A stretch of 64,000 nt of DNA, from assembly GCA_025765615.1 (NCBI GenBank), contig JAIVFJ010000101.1, forward strand, positions 124,001 to 188,000. The letters run 5' to 3'. Made by a program: the position numbers and the translations under genes. The stretch is from Zopfochytrium polystomum (taxonomy: Eukaryota; Chytridiomycota; Chytridiomycetes; Chytridiales; Chytridiaceae). Positions 32,268-43,531 of the stretch are shown here, piece by piece (the first letter of the stretch is position 1; each line of letters begins with the position of its first letter). Below the pieces are notes generated by a model that worked only from the letters and a program-made list of their open reading frames with translations, searched no databases and was not told where the DNA came from.

Positions 32268-32678
32268 GGTGGATGATTGATGATTGATGGTGTTGTGTTG
32301 CAAACAGGTCCTGTGTGTGTGTTTGTGTGTAGGGTTGTAGGGTTGTGGGGCGGGAGACCGACAGGAAAGAGAGAAGGGCCCGGGGTTCGGAGAGGGATGG
32401 GTGTTAGGGTACTTGTTTAAGTGGTGGGTGGGGATTCGCAACTGGGACGGGCGGCGGTGGAGCAGCAGCCAGCCAGCAATCCGCGAGGTGAGGTGAGGTG
32501 GAGGGAGAGAGGACCAACCAGGAGAGTGAGGGAGAGCAGACAGACAGACAGACAGACAGATCGGGAGACAAGGAAAGGTTTTTGCAAAACCCTCCTTTTT
32601 AAAAATGTGGGAGATGCGAGCAGAGAGCAGAGAGAGCAGAGAGAGAAGATACAAAGAGAGAGTGACAGAGAGTGACAG

Positions 32679-32720
<42 letters not shown>

Positions 32721-33100
32721 GGGTGGGTGTGTGGGTGGTGAATGTTTGGAAGAGATGGCGGGTTCGATGCGGGAGCGAGACAAAAATGAGAAATCAATCC
32801 TGGGGGTGGCTGCCAGCAGCAGGACATTCAATCCCGCACACCACAGTGGACACGTACCCTTCTTATGCGTATTTACTGCGCTTCTTGCCACACGCACGCA
32901 GCGCAGCAGGAGAGCCACCAGCTGTTTCCCACCACACACGACTATTATCATTACTGTTCCGCACGCTTGAACGAAAAAGAAAGAAAAGGAACCAACAACA
33001 AAAATGACAAGGCCAAAGCCCCTTCTTGCCAGAAACATGTGCAGCATGATGTGCTGGAGGATTCCAGCTTCAGAATGGAGGGCCATACTGTTGGGAACTG
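32268..33100. other. Spacer with GA-type microsatellite
   Basis: Upstream flank of the SHD gene. Contains CAGA repeats (about 32538-32560) and a (GA)n tract at about 32680-32715. No gene is recognised. Confidence 0.5.
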
Positions 33101-33124
33101 GTGAATATTCGAAAAGGAACCCCT

Positions 33125-33205
33125 TTGCCCTGCCTAATTGGTTATTTATTTCCAGCACTTGTACATACACGCATAGGGTTGGGGGGACTTAGAGCATTTG
33201 TTGCC
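33125..33205 (+). mobile_element. Fragment of LTR family A
   Basis: About 80 bp nearly identical to copy 1 at about 8220-8300 (includes CACTTGTACATACACGCATA and GGGGGACTTAGAGCATTTG). Truncated at both ends. Confidence 0.55.
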
Positions 33206-33376
33206 GCTGCTAACCTGGCGAGAGCAATCGCAACTGTCCTGATCTCGTCGCCTGTGGATTTGTTGTTTTGACTTTTCTCTATTGATTTTTTCTCTGACAA
33301 GTCGTCCTTTCAGAACGAGAACAACACGCAAGTGCAATCATGAACTCCCACACTCCCCCTCATGCACGACACCCTT

Positions 33377-34259
33377 CTACCCACTAAATTGAAGTCCCAA
33401 TGCTTCTGCATGTTTCCTGAACACAGAGGGTCCCAACGACTTGGTAAAAATGTCTGCAACCATCTCCATTGTCAGCTTGAGCTCAACAGAGATGACTTTC
33501 TCATGCTGGATTTTCTCCCGCACGAATTCGACCTTCACTGCTTCGTACTTAGTACGCTTGAGGTTCTGGTCCCCTGTCACTGTCTTGATGACTGAGGTGT
33601 TGTCTTCGTAGATAGTGGTTGGCCGTGAATCAGGGAGGCCAATCTCCCCCAACAGTCCGTGCAACCAAATCACTTCCTTCGTGGCCTCCAAGAGTGTTAT
33701 GAATCAACCTCTGGAAACCTCTGGAACCTTCTAGAACATTCCTTCATGGAATCTTGTGGAACCTTCTGGAACCTTCTTTGCTTTCCTGACTTGTCTTGTT
33801 GTCATTGGTATCATTGTATTACTAATTGCTCTTTCTGGAACTTTCTCTGAGTCTTGACAAGGAAGACTCTCAAAAGGTATAAAAGGGGGATGGGGGACCT
33901 GTCCCATCCCTCAAGTGAATTATTGTTTCCAATACAATCATCACTCCTCTCAGTTCCTTGTCTGCCTTGTCCTGTCCTGCCCTGTTCCTGACAAAGAGGC
34001 CTTCCAATTCTGCCACTGTTGTCAACGTTGCAAGCAAGGCTGCGCGTTTGCTCCTCCAGCTAATAGCACAGTTTCCGAGGAAGAATACAAATCCATAGAC
34101 AGACTTTGCAGGCACTTTGTCTGAGGCAAAGTCGGAATCAGAGTATCCCACAAGTTCCATCTTGCTGCCCTGTTGAAACACAAGTGGCACATTGGCAGTT
34201 CCGACGTAGTGTAGCATGTCTAGACCTGCCTCCCAGTGCTTATCTGTTGCATTGGCCAT
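33377..34259 (-). pseudogene. Copia RNase H, split by LTR-C
   Basis: N-terminal half at 33994-34259 (YSDSDFASDK, GFVFFLGNCAISWRSKRAA) and C-terminal half at 33377-33694 (EATKEVIWLHGLL, IYEDNTSVIK, VADIFTKSL) are the standard copia RNase H/tail motifs. They are separated exactly by the 299-bp solo LTR-C. Confidence 0.8.
33695..33993 (+). mobile_element. Solo LTR, family C
   Basis: A 299-bp unit TGTTATGAATC...TTCCTGACA with 5-bp target duplication AAGAG at 33690-33694 and 33994-33998. It matches the interrupted gypsy 3' LTR at 3845-4569 and carries a TATAAAA promoter element at 33878-33884. Confidence 0.88.
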
Positions 34260-34499
34260 AACTTAGCCCAACTGTCCAACAGCAAACCATAAGTCTGGTC
34301 GAGTCCAAACTGCTGGAAAATTCAAGCAGCCCACCAATTCTTGCATGGGCTTCTCTGTTTGTGGCTCTTCACCACACTTTTCCAGAACACGCCCCGGCAC
34401 CATCGGGGTGGAGATATTTCTCTCAGTCCTGTTGCACACCGATTCCAATATAGTACTCCAGCCTGCCCACATCACGCAGCTCGAAAGTAGCATTCAGGT

Positions 34500-35094
34500 G
34501 AGTCCAGAACTTCTCAAAGTTCGCCTTTGCGGAGGCATAATAGAATGTCAGCATATCATCTACAAACAATAGGACCGCCATAAAGCCTGGATTCCCTAGC
34601 TCCCCCTTTAGGAAGAGGCAAGGGTCGTGCTTTGATGGTCAGAATCCATTCTCCTCCAACCAAGTCTTGTACCAAATCCGCCTGGCCTGTTGTATCCCAT
34701 ACAGTGCCTTCTGTAATAGGCAATAGAGCTTCTCCCCATTTGGCCCAAATACTTCGTATCCATCCGGCTGTTCCATATAGACTTTCTCATCCATGAGTCT
34801 GTTCAAGTAAGCTGCACGAATATCGCTTTGGTGAATTTCCATCTCAAACTCCAGAGCCAGTACAAGCATCAGCCAAAAGGTCTGCGCTTGTGCTGTTGGC
34901 AAGTATGTCTCAGTGTAGTCAAGTCCATAAATCTGGCTGAATCCTCGCCCAACCAGCCTCAACTTCCTCAAGTTTCCATCTGCGTCTTTCTGCCTCTCCA
35001 GGTGCCACTTCGATCCAATAGGTTTGCGACCTGGTGGGAGTGGTTTCAATGTCCACGTCCCATATTCATCAAGTGTTTTCATCTGCTTATCCAT
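34500..35094 (-). pseudogene. Copia reverse transcriptase fragment
   Basis: Contains TWTLKPLPPGRKPIGSKWH, GLDYTETYLP, SDIRAAYLNRLMDEKVYMEQ, CLLQKALYGIQQARRIWY and, after a break near 34610, the catalytic FVDD motif (LLFVDDMLTFYYAS, about 34530-34570). Frameshifted. Confidence 0.8.
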
Positions 35095-35841
35095 AGTGGC
35101 TTTCCAAATCTTCCATTCAGGGTCACGTTTGACCTCTGCAACGGAAATGAAAGCAAAGTTTGCTCGCCCCCCAGTTGCTTTCGTTCCCTTCTTCTTGTGT
35201 TCCAGGAAATCACGTACTGCTTGTTCTCACTGAGTACACTCACAGTCTTGTTGCATCCCTATGCACTTGCTACGGCGCTCCTGTGGTGAGCGGGGGTGGT
35301 GAGTGAGGTGGTGATGGCTGACTCACAGGGGTGCTTGGCTGTTCCGTTGACGGCACGCGCACTGGCGAGCCTGGCTGTGGACTTGTTGCTGCATTTTCCC
35401 ACGCTTCTGAGTCTGTATCACTTTCACTCGTACTCTCGCTGTCTGTGTCTGCAGCTGGTGCTCCCCCTCGCCAGTGAGAGGGACGTCATATCATCATCCA
35501 AATCAGATCCTGTATTGGAGCGATGACGCCTTTGGCTTGAGTGTGAGAAAACAGTAGCTTTCGAGGTAGAATTGCTTGGGTGACCAGTGAGAGTCTCGCC
35601 AAACCACACATTCCAAATGACAAATATTTTGTTTGTGGAAGGGTCCAGAACATTGTACGCCTTCCCACCTTGTGCATATGATAGCATGCGCACAACCCAA
35701 CTCCGCTCATTCAACTTGTTCGTGCCAGTCAAATGCTCAGCAGGATAGCGAGCCCATCCCCAGCACCCAGAGGCTCGCCAAGTCAGGTTCGATTTGAGTG
35801 AATAGCTCAAAAGGTGTGAGAGAGAGTCCCTTTACAGTCAA
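35095..35841 (-). pseudogene. Copia integrase C-terminal and linker region
   Basis: Region between integrase core and RT in the copia element. About 35550-35810 resembles the conserved C-terminal integrase part (YAQGGKAYNVLDPSTNKIFV, then VWFGETLTG) followed by a Ser/Asp-rich linker with stops. Confidence 0.5.
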
Positions 35842-36414
35842 TCAATTTCTCATGTAAACAGCAGTGGCTAGTGCATGAGGCCACCACTTCTTATCCATCT
35901 GAGCATCAAGCAGGGCCAAGCGTGCTTGGTCCAACAAATTCCTGTTTGCAATTTCCGCTTTTCCACTCTGCTCATGCTCATAAGTGATAGGAGCTTGCAG
36001 TTTGACTCCAATTTCTTTCATCTTGTCTGCAAACCGCCCCAGGTAGAATTCTTTCGCATTGTCGCACTGAATAGCTTTCAGCGTCCAGTCGCATGCTCGC
36101 TCTGCCCATCGGAGCCATGGCATAAAATTGGACAGTATCTCCTCCCCCAACCAGCCCTTCATGGAAAAGGCGACCTTTAGATCAGAGAAGCCGTCTATTA
36201 GGACAAGAGCCATCTCCTCACCTTCAACACCTTTTGCCTTGATTGGTGTGAAATCCATGTGGACCAGGTCAAGTGGGTGCTGTGCTCTGGGGTTCTTGGA
36301 TCGTTGAATGGAAGGCATGTAAGGTTTGCATGCTGACACACATCGCATACCGAGTCTGACTCTGGCGCAATGGGCTCAAATCCATCCACCATTCCAGCAA
36401 GCCGCTTTGCCGCA
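35842..36414 (-). pseudogene. Copia integrase core fragment
   Basis: CDVCQHANLTCLPF zinc-region cysteines, then LDLVHMDFTPIKAKGVEGEE, LKAIQCDNAKEF, GVKLQAPITYEHEQSGKAE and WWPHALATAVYMRN, which are the usual landmarks of the copia integrase catalytic core. There is a frame change near 36340. The upstream end is cut at LTR-A copy 3. Confidence 0.8.
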
Positions 36415-37704
36415 TGTGAGACTATACTCACTCCTTTGACCCTGGGATCTGGGCCCTAGAGTGAGGGGGAGCAAATAATAGGCTAAAACTAACTTTATTG
36501 GGCTGTTGTCTAGGGGGTGTTTCAACCCTACTACTTGCCTTGTCCACGAAGTATCCCTACTGATCTGTCTAACAGGGGTCTCAAACACAAAGAATGAACA
36601 TTCAGAGGGACAATCCTCTGAAGGATTGGTGCCAGAGCACTGATTACTCGCGTGGCCACAGGCTGATGTGATGGGAAACGGAAGGGCACTCCCAAGGGCG
36701 CAACACAACCGCAGAATAAAGAGAGAGAAGAGGGAAATGGGGGTTTTTATCTCAGGAACCTAATCTCAAATATAACAGGAGCGGTTAATAGCAACAGGAC
36801 GGACAGGGTGCGACTTAGCGCCCCTCGTCGCAGACAGTGCTGCGGGAACCCTCGTCGTCGCCAGCGACGGGGGGGAGAGAGGGAAGGGAGTAGACTATGT
36901 CGGGGTCGGAAGGTCGCCAGCAGGGAACTCGCACACGGAAACACCTGCAATCGTACACGCACCCTGCCGGGCTGCGTCAGCACGATCACTCGACCAACGG
37001 GCTTTATCGCATCGCACTCGCACTCACACATCTCACCCTCACAGCAACAGGACCGAGGCAGGCGCTTGTAGATCGAACTCTCAGGTGTCAGGGGCTGCAC
37101 CAGGTGCAGCCACCAACACCCTCGCGGGGACAGGAAGGTTGGGGACAACGACGCTGTCGTCGTCGCCACCACCACCACTGTCGTTGCGGCAGGGCAAGCG
37201 CCAGGGATCCTCACTCCAACACAGAGCTGGCAATGTCATACAGTCGCTGGTGGGGCCAGCTGCATTCCCCACCCACAGCCCTTAAGAGGAGCCCCACGAA
37301 GGGACCGTGTACACACCTGGGTGTGTACCATCTCTCACTACCCTCACCTTTGTGAGCCAGATGGATTTGAAGGGACTCTGTATTGGTGCCAATGGACAGA
37401 AATCAGATTGAAGAAAAAAAGGAAAAAGCGAAATGGCCCAAAAAACAGAGAGAGAGAAAATTGACAAGTCAACCCCCTGACTTGGAGCATCCACCACAAA
37501 TGCTCTAAGTCCCCCCCAACCCTATGCGTGTATGTACAAGTGCTGAAAATAAATAATAAATTAGGCAGGCTTGGGGTACACCTGTCAGGCACCCCATCCC
37601 TAGGCAGTCAGGCAGTCTCTGTTAGTCACCAAAAAAGAAAGTATGTTGGGAAAACCCTGGCGCAACGGAAACTGTTAAGACAAAAGTAGTAAAAGCAGGC
37701 CCAA
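36415..37704 (-). mobile_element. LTR family A, copy 3 (truncated)
   Basis: Inverted copy of 7924-9373. Its 3' terminus is intact (TGTGAGACTATACTC on the plus strand at 36415), closely matching copy 1 throughout, but it ends at about 37704 where the sequence switches to LTR-B, so about 170 bp of the other end are missing. Confidence 0.7.
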
Positions 37705-37960
37705 GTGTTAAGTGGAACGGAAACCTGGTGTCAACAGTTTTCCTCCTCCTCTGCTCAAGCAGATACTATAGGAGAGGTTTTCACCCTGTGCCAGTCACAC
37801 TTGCCTAGCAACTATTACAGCATGCATATCATCATTCTAATCAATATCCATAACAGAGTTCTTCTCTTTCTCTCCAAGTTGGGGAGAAGGACCACCCACA
37901 AACACACATCTCCACTTCATTCACTCCTTCGACTCAATCACTCAGAGTAGACTGTTTATA
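37705..37960 (+). mobile_element. LTR family B, copy 3 (5' truncated)
   Basis: Matches 2594-2845 of copy 1 (AAGTGGAACGGAAACC..., GGGGAGAAGGACCACCCAC, AGAGTAGACTGTTTA). About 155 bp of its 5' end are absent at the junction with LTR-A copy 3. Confidence 0.65.
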
Positions 37961-37984
37961 AACTGCCTGAGTGTGCGCACTCTC

Positions 37985-38157
37985 TCTCGCTCTCTGACTC
38001 TCAGCGTCCTTTGTCTGTTTCCTTCCATTAAGCCCACTCAAACACACACACACCCTCAACACTCGCAAAAACACACACCCCCTCAACACATGCACAAACT
38101 CTTGCTCTCTGACTCTCTCAGCGTCCTCTGTCTGTTTACTTCCATTAAGTCCACTAA

Positions 38158-38185
<28 letters not shown>
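37985..38185. repeat. Imperfect tandem repeat ending in (CA)n
   Basis: Two copies of an approximately 115-bp unit (CTCTCTGACTCTC...GCGTCC, then TCTGTTT...TTCCATTAAG) start near 37990 and 38106; the second runs into a CA microsatellite at 38158-38182. Confidence 0.6.
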
Positions 38186-38189
<4 letters not shown>

Positions 38190-39362
38190 CACCACTTTTA
38201 TTTTCTGACAGTTGCTTTATTTCAAAGAAAAGAAACCATTTCTCAACATGTCCCCCCAACAAAACGCTCCTTTCAAACCTTCCTTGCAGAGTGCAGGCGC
38301 AAAGGGCAAGCATCCACAGTCCAAGTCTGAGATTTTCGCAATGACAAGTGCAATTTCTGAAAATCTCCTTGTGTGTCGCAAGGTATGAGAATCTGCAACA
38401 AAATTTTCCTATGAAAAGCAAAGGTTCTTTTATTTTTTTTCAAAGGATGTGTGGGTAACTTGTTCATGGCTTTTTCGCCAAGTGTTGGCGAATTTCTCTT
38501 CCTTTTAAAACAGTTATTTAAGTGATAACCTCAAGATACCGGTTTTTTCGCTGGATTTTCGCTGGTCTAGTGGACATCTATTTTACTCACCCACAAATGC
38601 ATATTTCGACTGGTACCTACTTTTACTCCCACACTCAGAGAGGAGTCACTGAGTGTTTGGACACCCTCCTGGAAAGCAGGGACAAAGAGGAACCAATGAG
38701 TTTTTTTGTTTGTTAATACGAATTGGGCAGAGCGTCATCAAATATTGGCAAACAAGAGAGACAAAAAAAAAAAAAAAATAGAAATAAAATTGAAGAGGTG
38801 TGTTTTCAAGAAATTTTATAAACGGGGCCAGGGAGTTGTGGTTTTTGAGGAACACAACAAGTCGCCTTTCGCGAACCTGCCGTTTGCCATGTCCAACGAA
38901 GGATCTTCCCATTTTCTTTTTTTTTTTTTTTTTTTTTTTTTTTCTCTTTTTTCTTCTTTCAAGTTTTCTCCCTCCGCAGCGAAAACAGGACAAGAAGGAA
39001 GAAAAGCCTGCCGTGTCTGTCAGCCGTCGCCTCCCTCCAACGGAAGCCGAAACAGGAAAGAGAAGGTCCAAAAATCTGGGTCGCCTCAAAGCGATGCAAC
39101 TGCAAAGCCAAAATTGCCCAAGCGCAGGCGGCAACAAGACCGGCAGACAGACCGGCAGACAGACTGACTAACTGCTCGGGCTGGATATCTTCTCTCTGTC
39201 TCACTCTCTGTCTCTCGGTCTTTCTCTGATTCACCTCTCTCTCTCTGTCTATCTCTCTCCCTATCTCTCTGTCTGTCTCTCTCTCTCCCTTCACTCTCCC
39301 TCCTCCTCTGATGGATGGATGCAACGAGGCACCGCGCGACGCGCTCCAACGCTCGTGAAAGT

Positions 39363-39394
<32 letters not shown>

Positions 39395-39647
39395 GAAGAG
39401 AGTGGAATCGATTCGGAAGCGGCAGATATACTACTAATCCACAGTCAAGGAACAACAGTGATATTCGATCTGCAGGTGCTCTCCATCCATCCATCCACCC
39501 ACACATCCATCCATCTCACTCTCCGTGTCCAGCTCTTCGTCCCACCACCACCACACACGCTCACCTAACGCTCACGGACCCTCCCCCAAAACCCCCAACA
39601 AGCAACTAACTGGCGCCCCGCACTATCTGGCTATCAGGTCAGAATCA
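38186..39647. other. Spacer upstream of the phosphatase gene
   Basis: No gene is recognised. Poly-A (38764-38779) and poly-T (38920-38944) tracts, TC/TCTG microsatellites (39190-39300) and a (GA)n tract (about 39365-39395). The frame of the phosphatase is open from 39525 but the first ATG is 39648. Confidence 0.5.
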
Positions 39648-42491
39648 ATGGCAGCGGCGGCGGCGAAGGCGGCGGCTCCCGATCTCCACCACAACAACAA
39701 CAACACCTACACCGACAACGACTGCTCCCTTTTAACCCGCCGCCCTCCTCCTCCTCCTCCTGGCTCTGGCTGTTCGTCTCCTGCCACAACAATCACAACA
39801 ATAACACCGCCGCTACCGCCGTACCTCACCCCCTCCCGTTTCATCGACTACGCTTCCGCAAACTACCTCACCTCCCTCATCATCGACGTCTCTCGCCGCG
39901 ACTGTCCGCTCAACGAAGCCCACGCCCCTCCCCAGCCGCGCCCTTCGGGATCGCCCTCCATCCTACCCGGCGCCCACCGATTTGATGTCTTTGACGACAT
40001 CAGGGCAACCCTGGACGCTGTCCAGAAGGGTAAAATGAGGAGACGAGATAAGCGCAACAACGACAACAATAGGGCCCTGCCGCCCACCACCACTGGGGCT
40101 TCTTCGTCCTCTTTAGGGCTTTTTCTCCCTCTTTCTCCTGCCGTCACCGTGCCCCCTCCCTCTCCGGTCTTGTCGCAACCGAAACCTACTTCCCCTCACG
40201 ATTCAAATGCTGCCGCAACGGCAGAAAGGGGACCTTCCCGCCGACAAAAGTTTTCCCTTACGCGTGGAAGCAGTTCGTCGCACTCAACCTCCCATTCGTC
40301 GTCTTTGAAGCGCAATCGTCACAACCGTCGCGACACGCTATCGGGAGGCGACAATTCCGTCCGCGTGGAGCGAGACGAGTACGCCCACGGTGCGGGAAAC
40401 GGCTTCCCAAAGGTCGAAGTTTGGTCTCGACTGTTTGATGGCGCCGACGATTTGGCCGGTGCCTTGACGATCCACCACCGCCACCACCATCACCACCACC
40501 ACGACCACCACCACCGCGCCAGATCCGTGGGAACAGAGCGGAAAGACCTCGGCACAGTGATGAGCTGGCTCGATGACAGGGTTCACCCGCCCCCTCGAAT
40601 AAATTCGGGCGGGACAAATCCAGATTTTCCCGCCGCTGTTGTGCCCACCGACTATCTCGAGCTCGCCTCTGCCGCCGACACCGTCACCCGTGACCTGACG
40701 CCTTTTTTCACCGACCCGCGATTCAAGCGGCGACTTGATCCAGCTATCGTCACAGTCCTTATTGTCGTCGACGAAGATGGCCGCCACAACGGCTTTGCTG
40801 CCGCGGTCGCCTCGATGCTCGCGGAGCACCTCGAGAACGCGCACAAGGACTGCGTTGCTTATGTCGGCGACGGCGGGCTGGCCGGTATCAAAAGAGTCTG
40901 CCCAGGGCTGTTCAGTGCGGAAGGGTTTCCAAATGCTCCTCACGTTGAAAGCAATGTCGACAGCCACGAAAGGATCGCCGCGACTGCTCTTGGAACCGTC
41001 TTCGACTCACTCGAGCACGGGCATGGCACCGTTGCGGGGCCTTCTTTCGGAAAACCCTCAAAGCTGTTTGATACCGAAGCCCACGCATATCACACACTCC
41101 CTGGCATCTGCCGGTCGAATACGGTGGCCGAACTCCGCGAGTTCCAGCAGCATCTCGTCGACGCGGTCTGGGCCGCAGAGCGTCCCATGCCGCCGCCACC
41201 GATTTCGGCGGCGGCACCTTCCGCCGGTCTTCCATCATCGACGCTTCTGTCGACTCCAGAGAGCACTCCCTCGACAAATCAACAAAAAAATGAGCCGCCA
41301 CCACTGGCCGACCGCCCCTGTCCCATCATCCCAAACGAACTGTACCTCTCCTCTTGCCTTGCAGCCACGCCCGCTGCATGTATCCCGCTCGGGATACGAC
41401 ACATTGTGCGCCTGGGCTGGGGGTTTGAGGATAACTGCAAAAAGAGTCTGTCCTGGATTCGGAGGCAGCGTCGGCGGCAGCGTCGGCGGCAGCAGACCCA
41501 GGCTCTCTTAGTGATGGACGCTGAGGCCCAAGCGCGTGAGTTCGAAGTAGAAAGGAAAGCTGCTTCTCCGGAAACACGGTCCAGGAGGAAAAAGAAAGTC
41601 AGATGGGGACGTCTTGACGGTGACGCTGCCGGCGGGTACGATGGGCTGATGAAAAGCATCGAACGATTCGATCGGGAAGGCATCGAGGCCGCGGTTGAGG
41701 CAATGCTTGGCGGGCTCGCGGGCGGAGCCAGTCGACCAGATGGGACAAGCATCCCAAACATTTTGGGCGACGACGACGACGACGTCGACGGAGACGACAG
41801 CCAAGACGAGGACGACGACGACAACGAGGACGAAGACGAAGACGACGACGACGACCAAGACGTCATCCACGATCTAGACCTCTCGGACGACGAAGACCCC
41901 ACGACGGTCGCGTACCACGACTTTCCGATCGAAGACAGCCCGTCCCAGCCGATCGCGCACCTCCTCCCGCGCCTCGCGCGCCTCATCTCCCGCTGCCGCG
42001 CCGCCCGCCAACCCGTCCTCCTCCACTGCCACGCCGGCGTCTCCCGCTCCGCCACCGTCGCCGTCGCCTATCTCATGCTCGAAGAGGGGCTCTCCCTCAG
42101 AGACGCCTTTGCCACCGTCTACCGCTCCCGCCCCATCGTCAGACCCAACGTCGGATTTGCGAGGACACTCCAGCGCGTCGAGATCGGCAAGATGCAAAAG
42201 GACGACGCCGCCGCCGCCGGCGTCGCACCCCGCCGCGCGCGTCGGCTCCACAACGGCCGGAACGGCGTCGTCGTCGACGACGACGACGCGCCGCGTAGTA
42301 TATGCGCCGCGGCGGCCGCTGAGGTCTCGGCCAACAACAACAACAACAACAACAGCAAACCGGCGTCCACGCTGCCCGTGTTTTGGATGAGCGAGAGCTA
42401 CTGGCACTTCATGGATTATTTCGAGTTTGTGGAGCGAGTCGGCGGCGGCGAAGGCGTCGCCCATGGACTCCTGAGAGAGCGGGCGGCCTGA
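39648..42491 (+). CDS. MAP-kinase-phosphatase-like dual-specificity phosphatase (rhodanese + DSP)
   Basis: Family role: dephosphorylates Thr/Tyr of MAP kinases. One exon, 947 residues from the first ATG (39648); an upstream GTG is in frame. A rhodanese-like half is recognisable in two separated parts: FIDYASANYLTSLIIDVSRR at about residue 64 and TVLIVVDEDGRHNGFAAAVA...CVAYVGDGGLAGIKRVCPGL at about 365-425, as in MKPs. The DSP begins at PIIPNELYLSS (about 558) and GIRHIVRLG; the active site HCHAGVSRSAT is at about 791-801, followed by AYLMLEEGLSLRDAF and RPIVRPNVGFARTL. The general-acid region is FPIEDSPSQPI. Between the DSP's first strand and its active site are roughly 230 residues instead of about 85, including a basic segment and a long Asp/Glu run (about 705-755). 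A poly-His tract lies near residue 280. Low-complexity inserts are abundant. Confidence 0.75.
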   Translation: MAAAAAKAAAPDLHHNNNNTYTDNDCSLLTRRPPPPPPGSGCSSPATTITTITPPLPPYLTPSRFIDYASANYLTSLIIDVSRRDCPLNEAHAPPQPRPSGSPSILPGAHRFDVFDDIRATLDAVQKGKMRRRDKRNNDNNRALPPTTTGASSSSLGLFLPLSPAVTVPPPSPVLSQPKPTSPHDSNAAATAERGPSRRQKFSLTRGSSSSHSTSHSSSLKRNRHNRRDTLSGGDNSVRVERDEYAHGAGNGFPKVEVWSRLFDGADDLAGALTIHHRHHHHHHHDHHHRARSVGTERKDLGTVMSWLDDRVHPPPRINSGGTNPDFPAAVVPTDYLELASAADTVTRDLTPFFTDPRFKRRLDPAIVTVLIVVDEDGRHNGFAAAVASMLAEHLENAHKDCVAYVGDGGLAGIKRVCPGLFSAEGFPNAPHVESNVDSHERIAATALGTVFDSLEHGHGTVAGPSFGKPSKLFDTEAHAYHTLPGICRSNTVAELREFQQHLVDAVWAAERPMPPPPISAAAPSAGLPSSTLLSTPESTPSTNQQKNEPPPLADRPCPIIPNELYLSSCLAATPAACIPLGIRHIVRLGWGFEDNCKKSLSWIRRQRRRQRRRQQTQALLVMDAEAQAREFEVERKAASPETRSRRKKKVRWGRLDGDAAGGYDGLMKSIERFDREGIEAAVEAMLGGLAGGASRPDGTSIPNILGDDDDDVDGDDSQDEDDDDNEDEDEDDDDDQDVIHDLDLSDDEDPTTVAYHDFPIEDSPSQPIAHLLPRLARLISRCRAARQPVLLHCHAGVSRSATVAVAYLMLEEGLSLRDAFATVYRSRPIVRPNVGFARTLQRVEIGKMQKDDAAAAGVAPRRARRLHNGRNGVVVDDDDAPRSICAAAAAEVSANNNNNNNSKPASTLPVFWMSESYWHFMDYFEFVERVGGGEGVAHGLLRERAA

Positions 42492-42851
42492 CCGCGCAAG
42501 GGGGTGGGTGGGGGCTCACTTTGTGTAGTTCTTTTCGGTTGCAATATGTATACTTTATTCTTGCTGCCTTTTTTTTCCTTTTTTTCGTTTCTTTTCAGAT
42601 TTCCGGGGCACCGAGTTGTAGCGTTCCTCCCACCTTTTTTTTTTTTCTTTTTTTTTCTCCCCGTGCCCCTCCCCTGCTTCCTTTTCATTTCTTGTTGGTT
42701 TCTCCTTCACTCATCCCCAAAATACATTTTTGGAAGTTGGCCTACAAAAAAACCTGTGCTGGGTTGGGGCGGCCATATTCGCTTCATCCGAGCGAGTGCA
42801 TTTTGAAAAATCGGAACCATTCTCCCCCCTTTCCCCCCTTCCCTTCACCCC

Positions 42852-43495
42852 TCAAGACACCTCCATGTCATCACCACCACCGCCGCCACCTCCACCGTCG
42901 CCGTCGTCGTCGTCGCGGTCGGCGAAATCGCCGAGCGCCCGGAACCCGCCGTCCGCCCGCAGCTCCTCCGCCGTCGGCGCGTCGCCGAGCTTCCACAGGT
43001 CGTCGGCCGTCAGCGACGACACGGGTTCCATGGCGGCCACGCCGCGGAGCGTGTCGCGGCGGGTGCCTGCCCGGGGTCAGGGCGTCAAAAAAAAAAAAAA
43101 AAAAAGAAAAAAGAAAAGGGAAAAAAAGGGGACTGGAATCGGGCACCACGACGCATTACCTGCGGCGTACAAGACGGAGCGACAGTTTGACGACAAGCAT
43201 TTCCTGGCTTCGTCTTGGTTGAGACCGAACAGGTGCGCTCTTTTTTTTTTTTTTAAAAATTTTAGTTGATTTTGGTGTGTGTTGTTTGCGGACGGGACGG
43301 AATCGCGGATGCCCCCCTTCCCCACCAAAAGAGTGAGAGAGAGAGAGAGAAAGCCCTCACAGATTCATAACGTCGTACGGTCCCCGGACTTGCATCGCCG
43401 ACAACGCGCCGCTGGAAATAATAATGTTTTTGCCGTTTGTGGCTTTCACCAGTTCGCGGGCGTTGGCGATGATGTTTCGACGCGCCGCCTGGTCT

Positions 43496-43531
<36 letters not shown>

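Larger units (their letters stand above)
33352..36414 (-). mobile_element. Ty1/copia retrotransposon (minus), interrupted by solo LTR-C
   Basis: Minus-strand order: gag-pre-integrase zinc region and integrase (35842-36414), reverse transcriptase (34500-35094), RNase H (33994-34259 and 33377-33694). Downstream of the RNase H stop is a purine tract GAGGGGGAGTGTGGGAG (33345-33361) typical of a polypurine tract before the 3' LTR. The 5' part is cut off by LTR-A copy 3 at 36415, so gag and protease are absent. Stops and shifts at 34263 and about 34610 and elsewhere show it is dead. Confidence 0.75.

Noticed and set aside
37985..38185. Possible CRISPR-like array
   Set aside because: Only two long imperfect tandem units and a CA microsatellite, no regular spacers; the host is eukaryotic.
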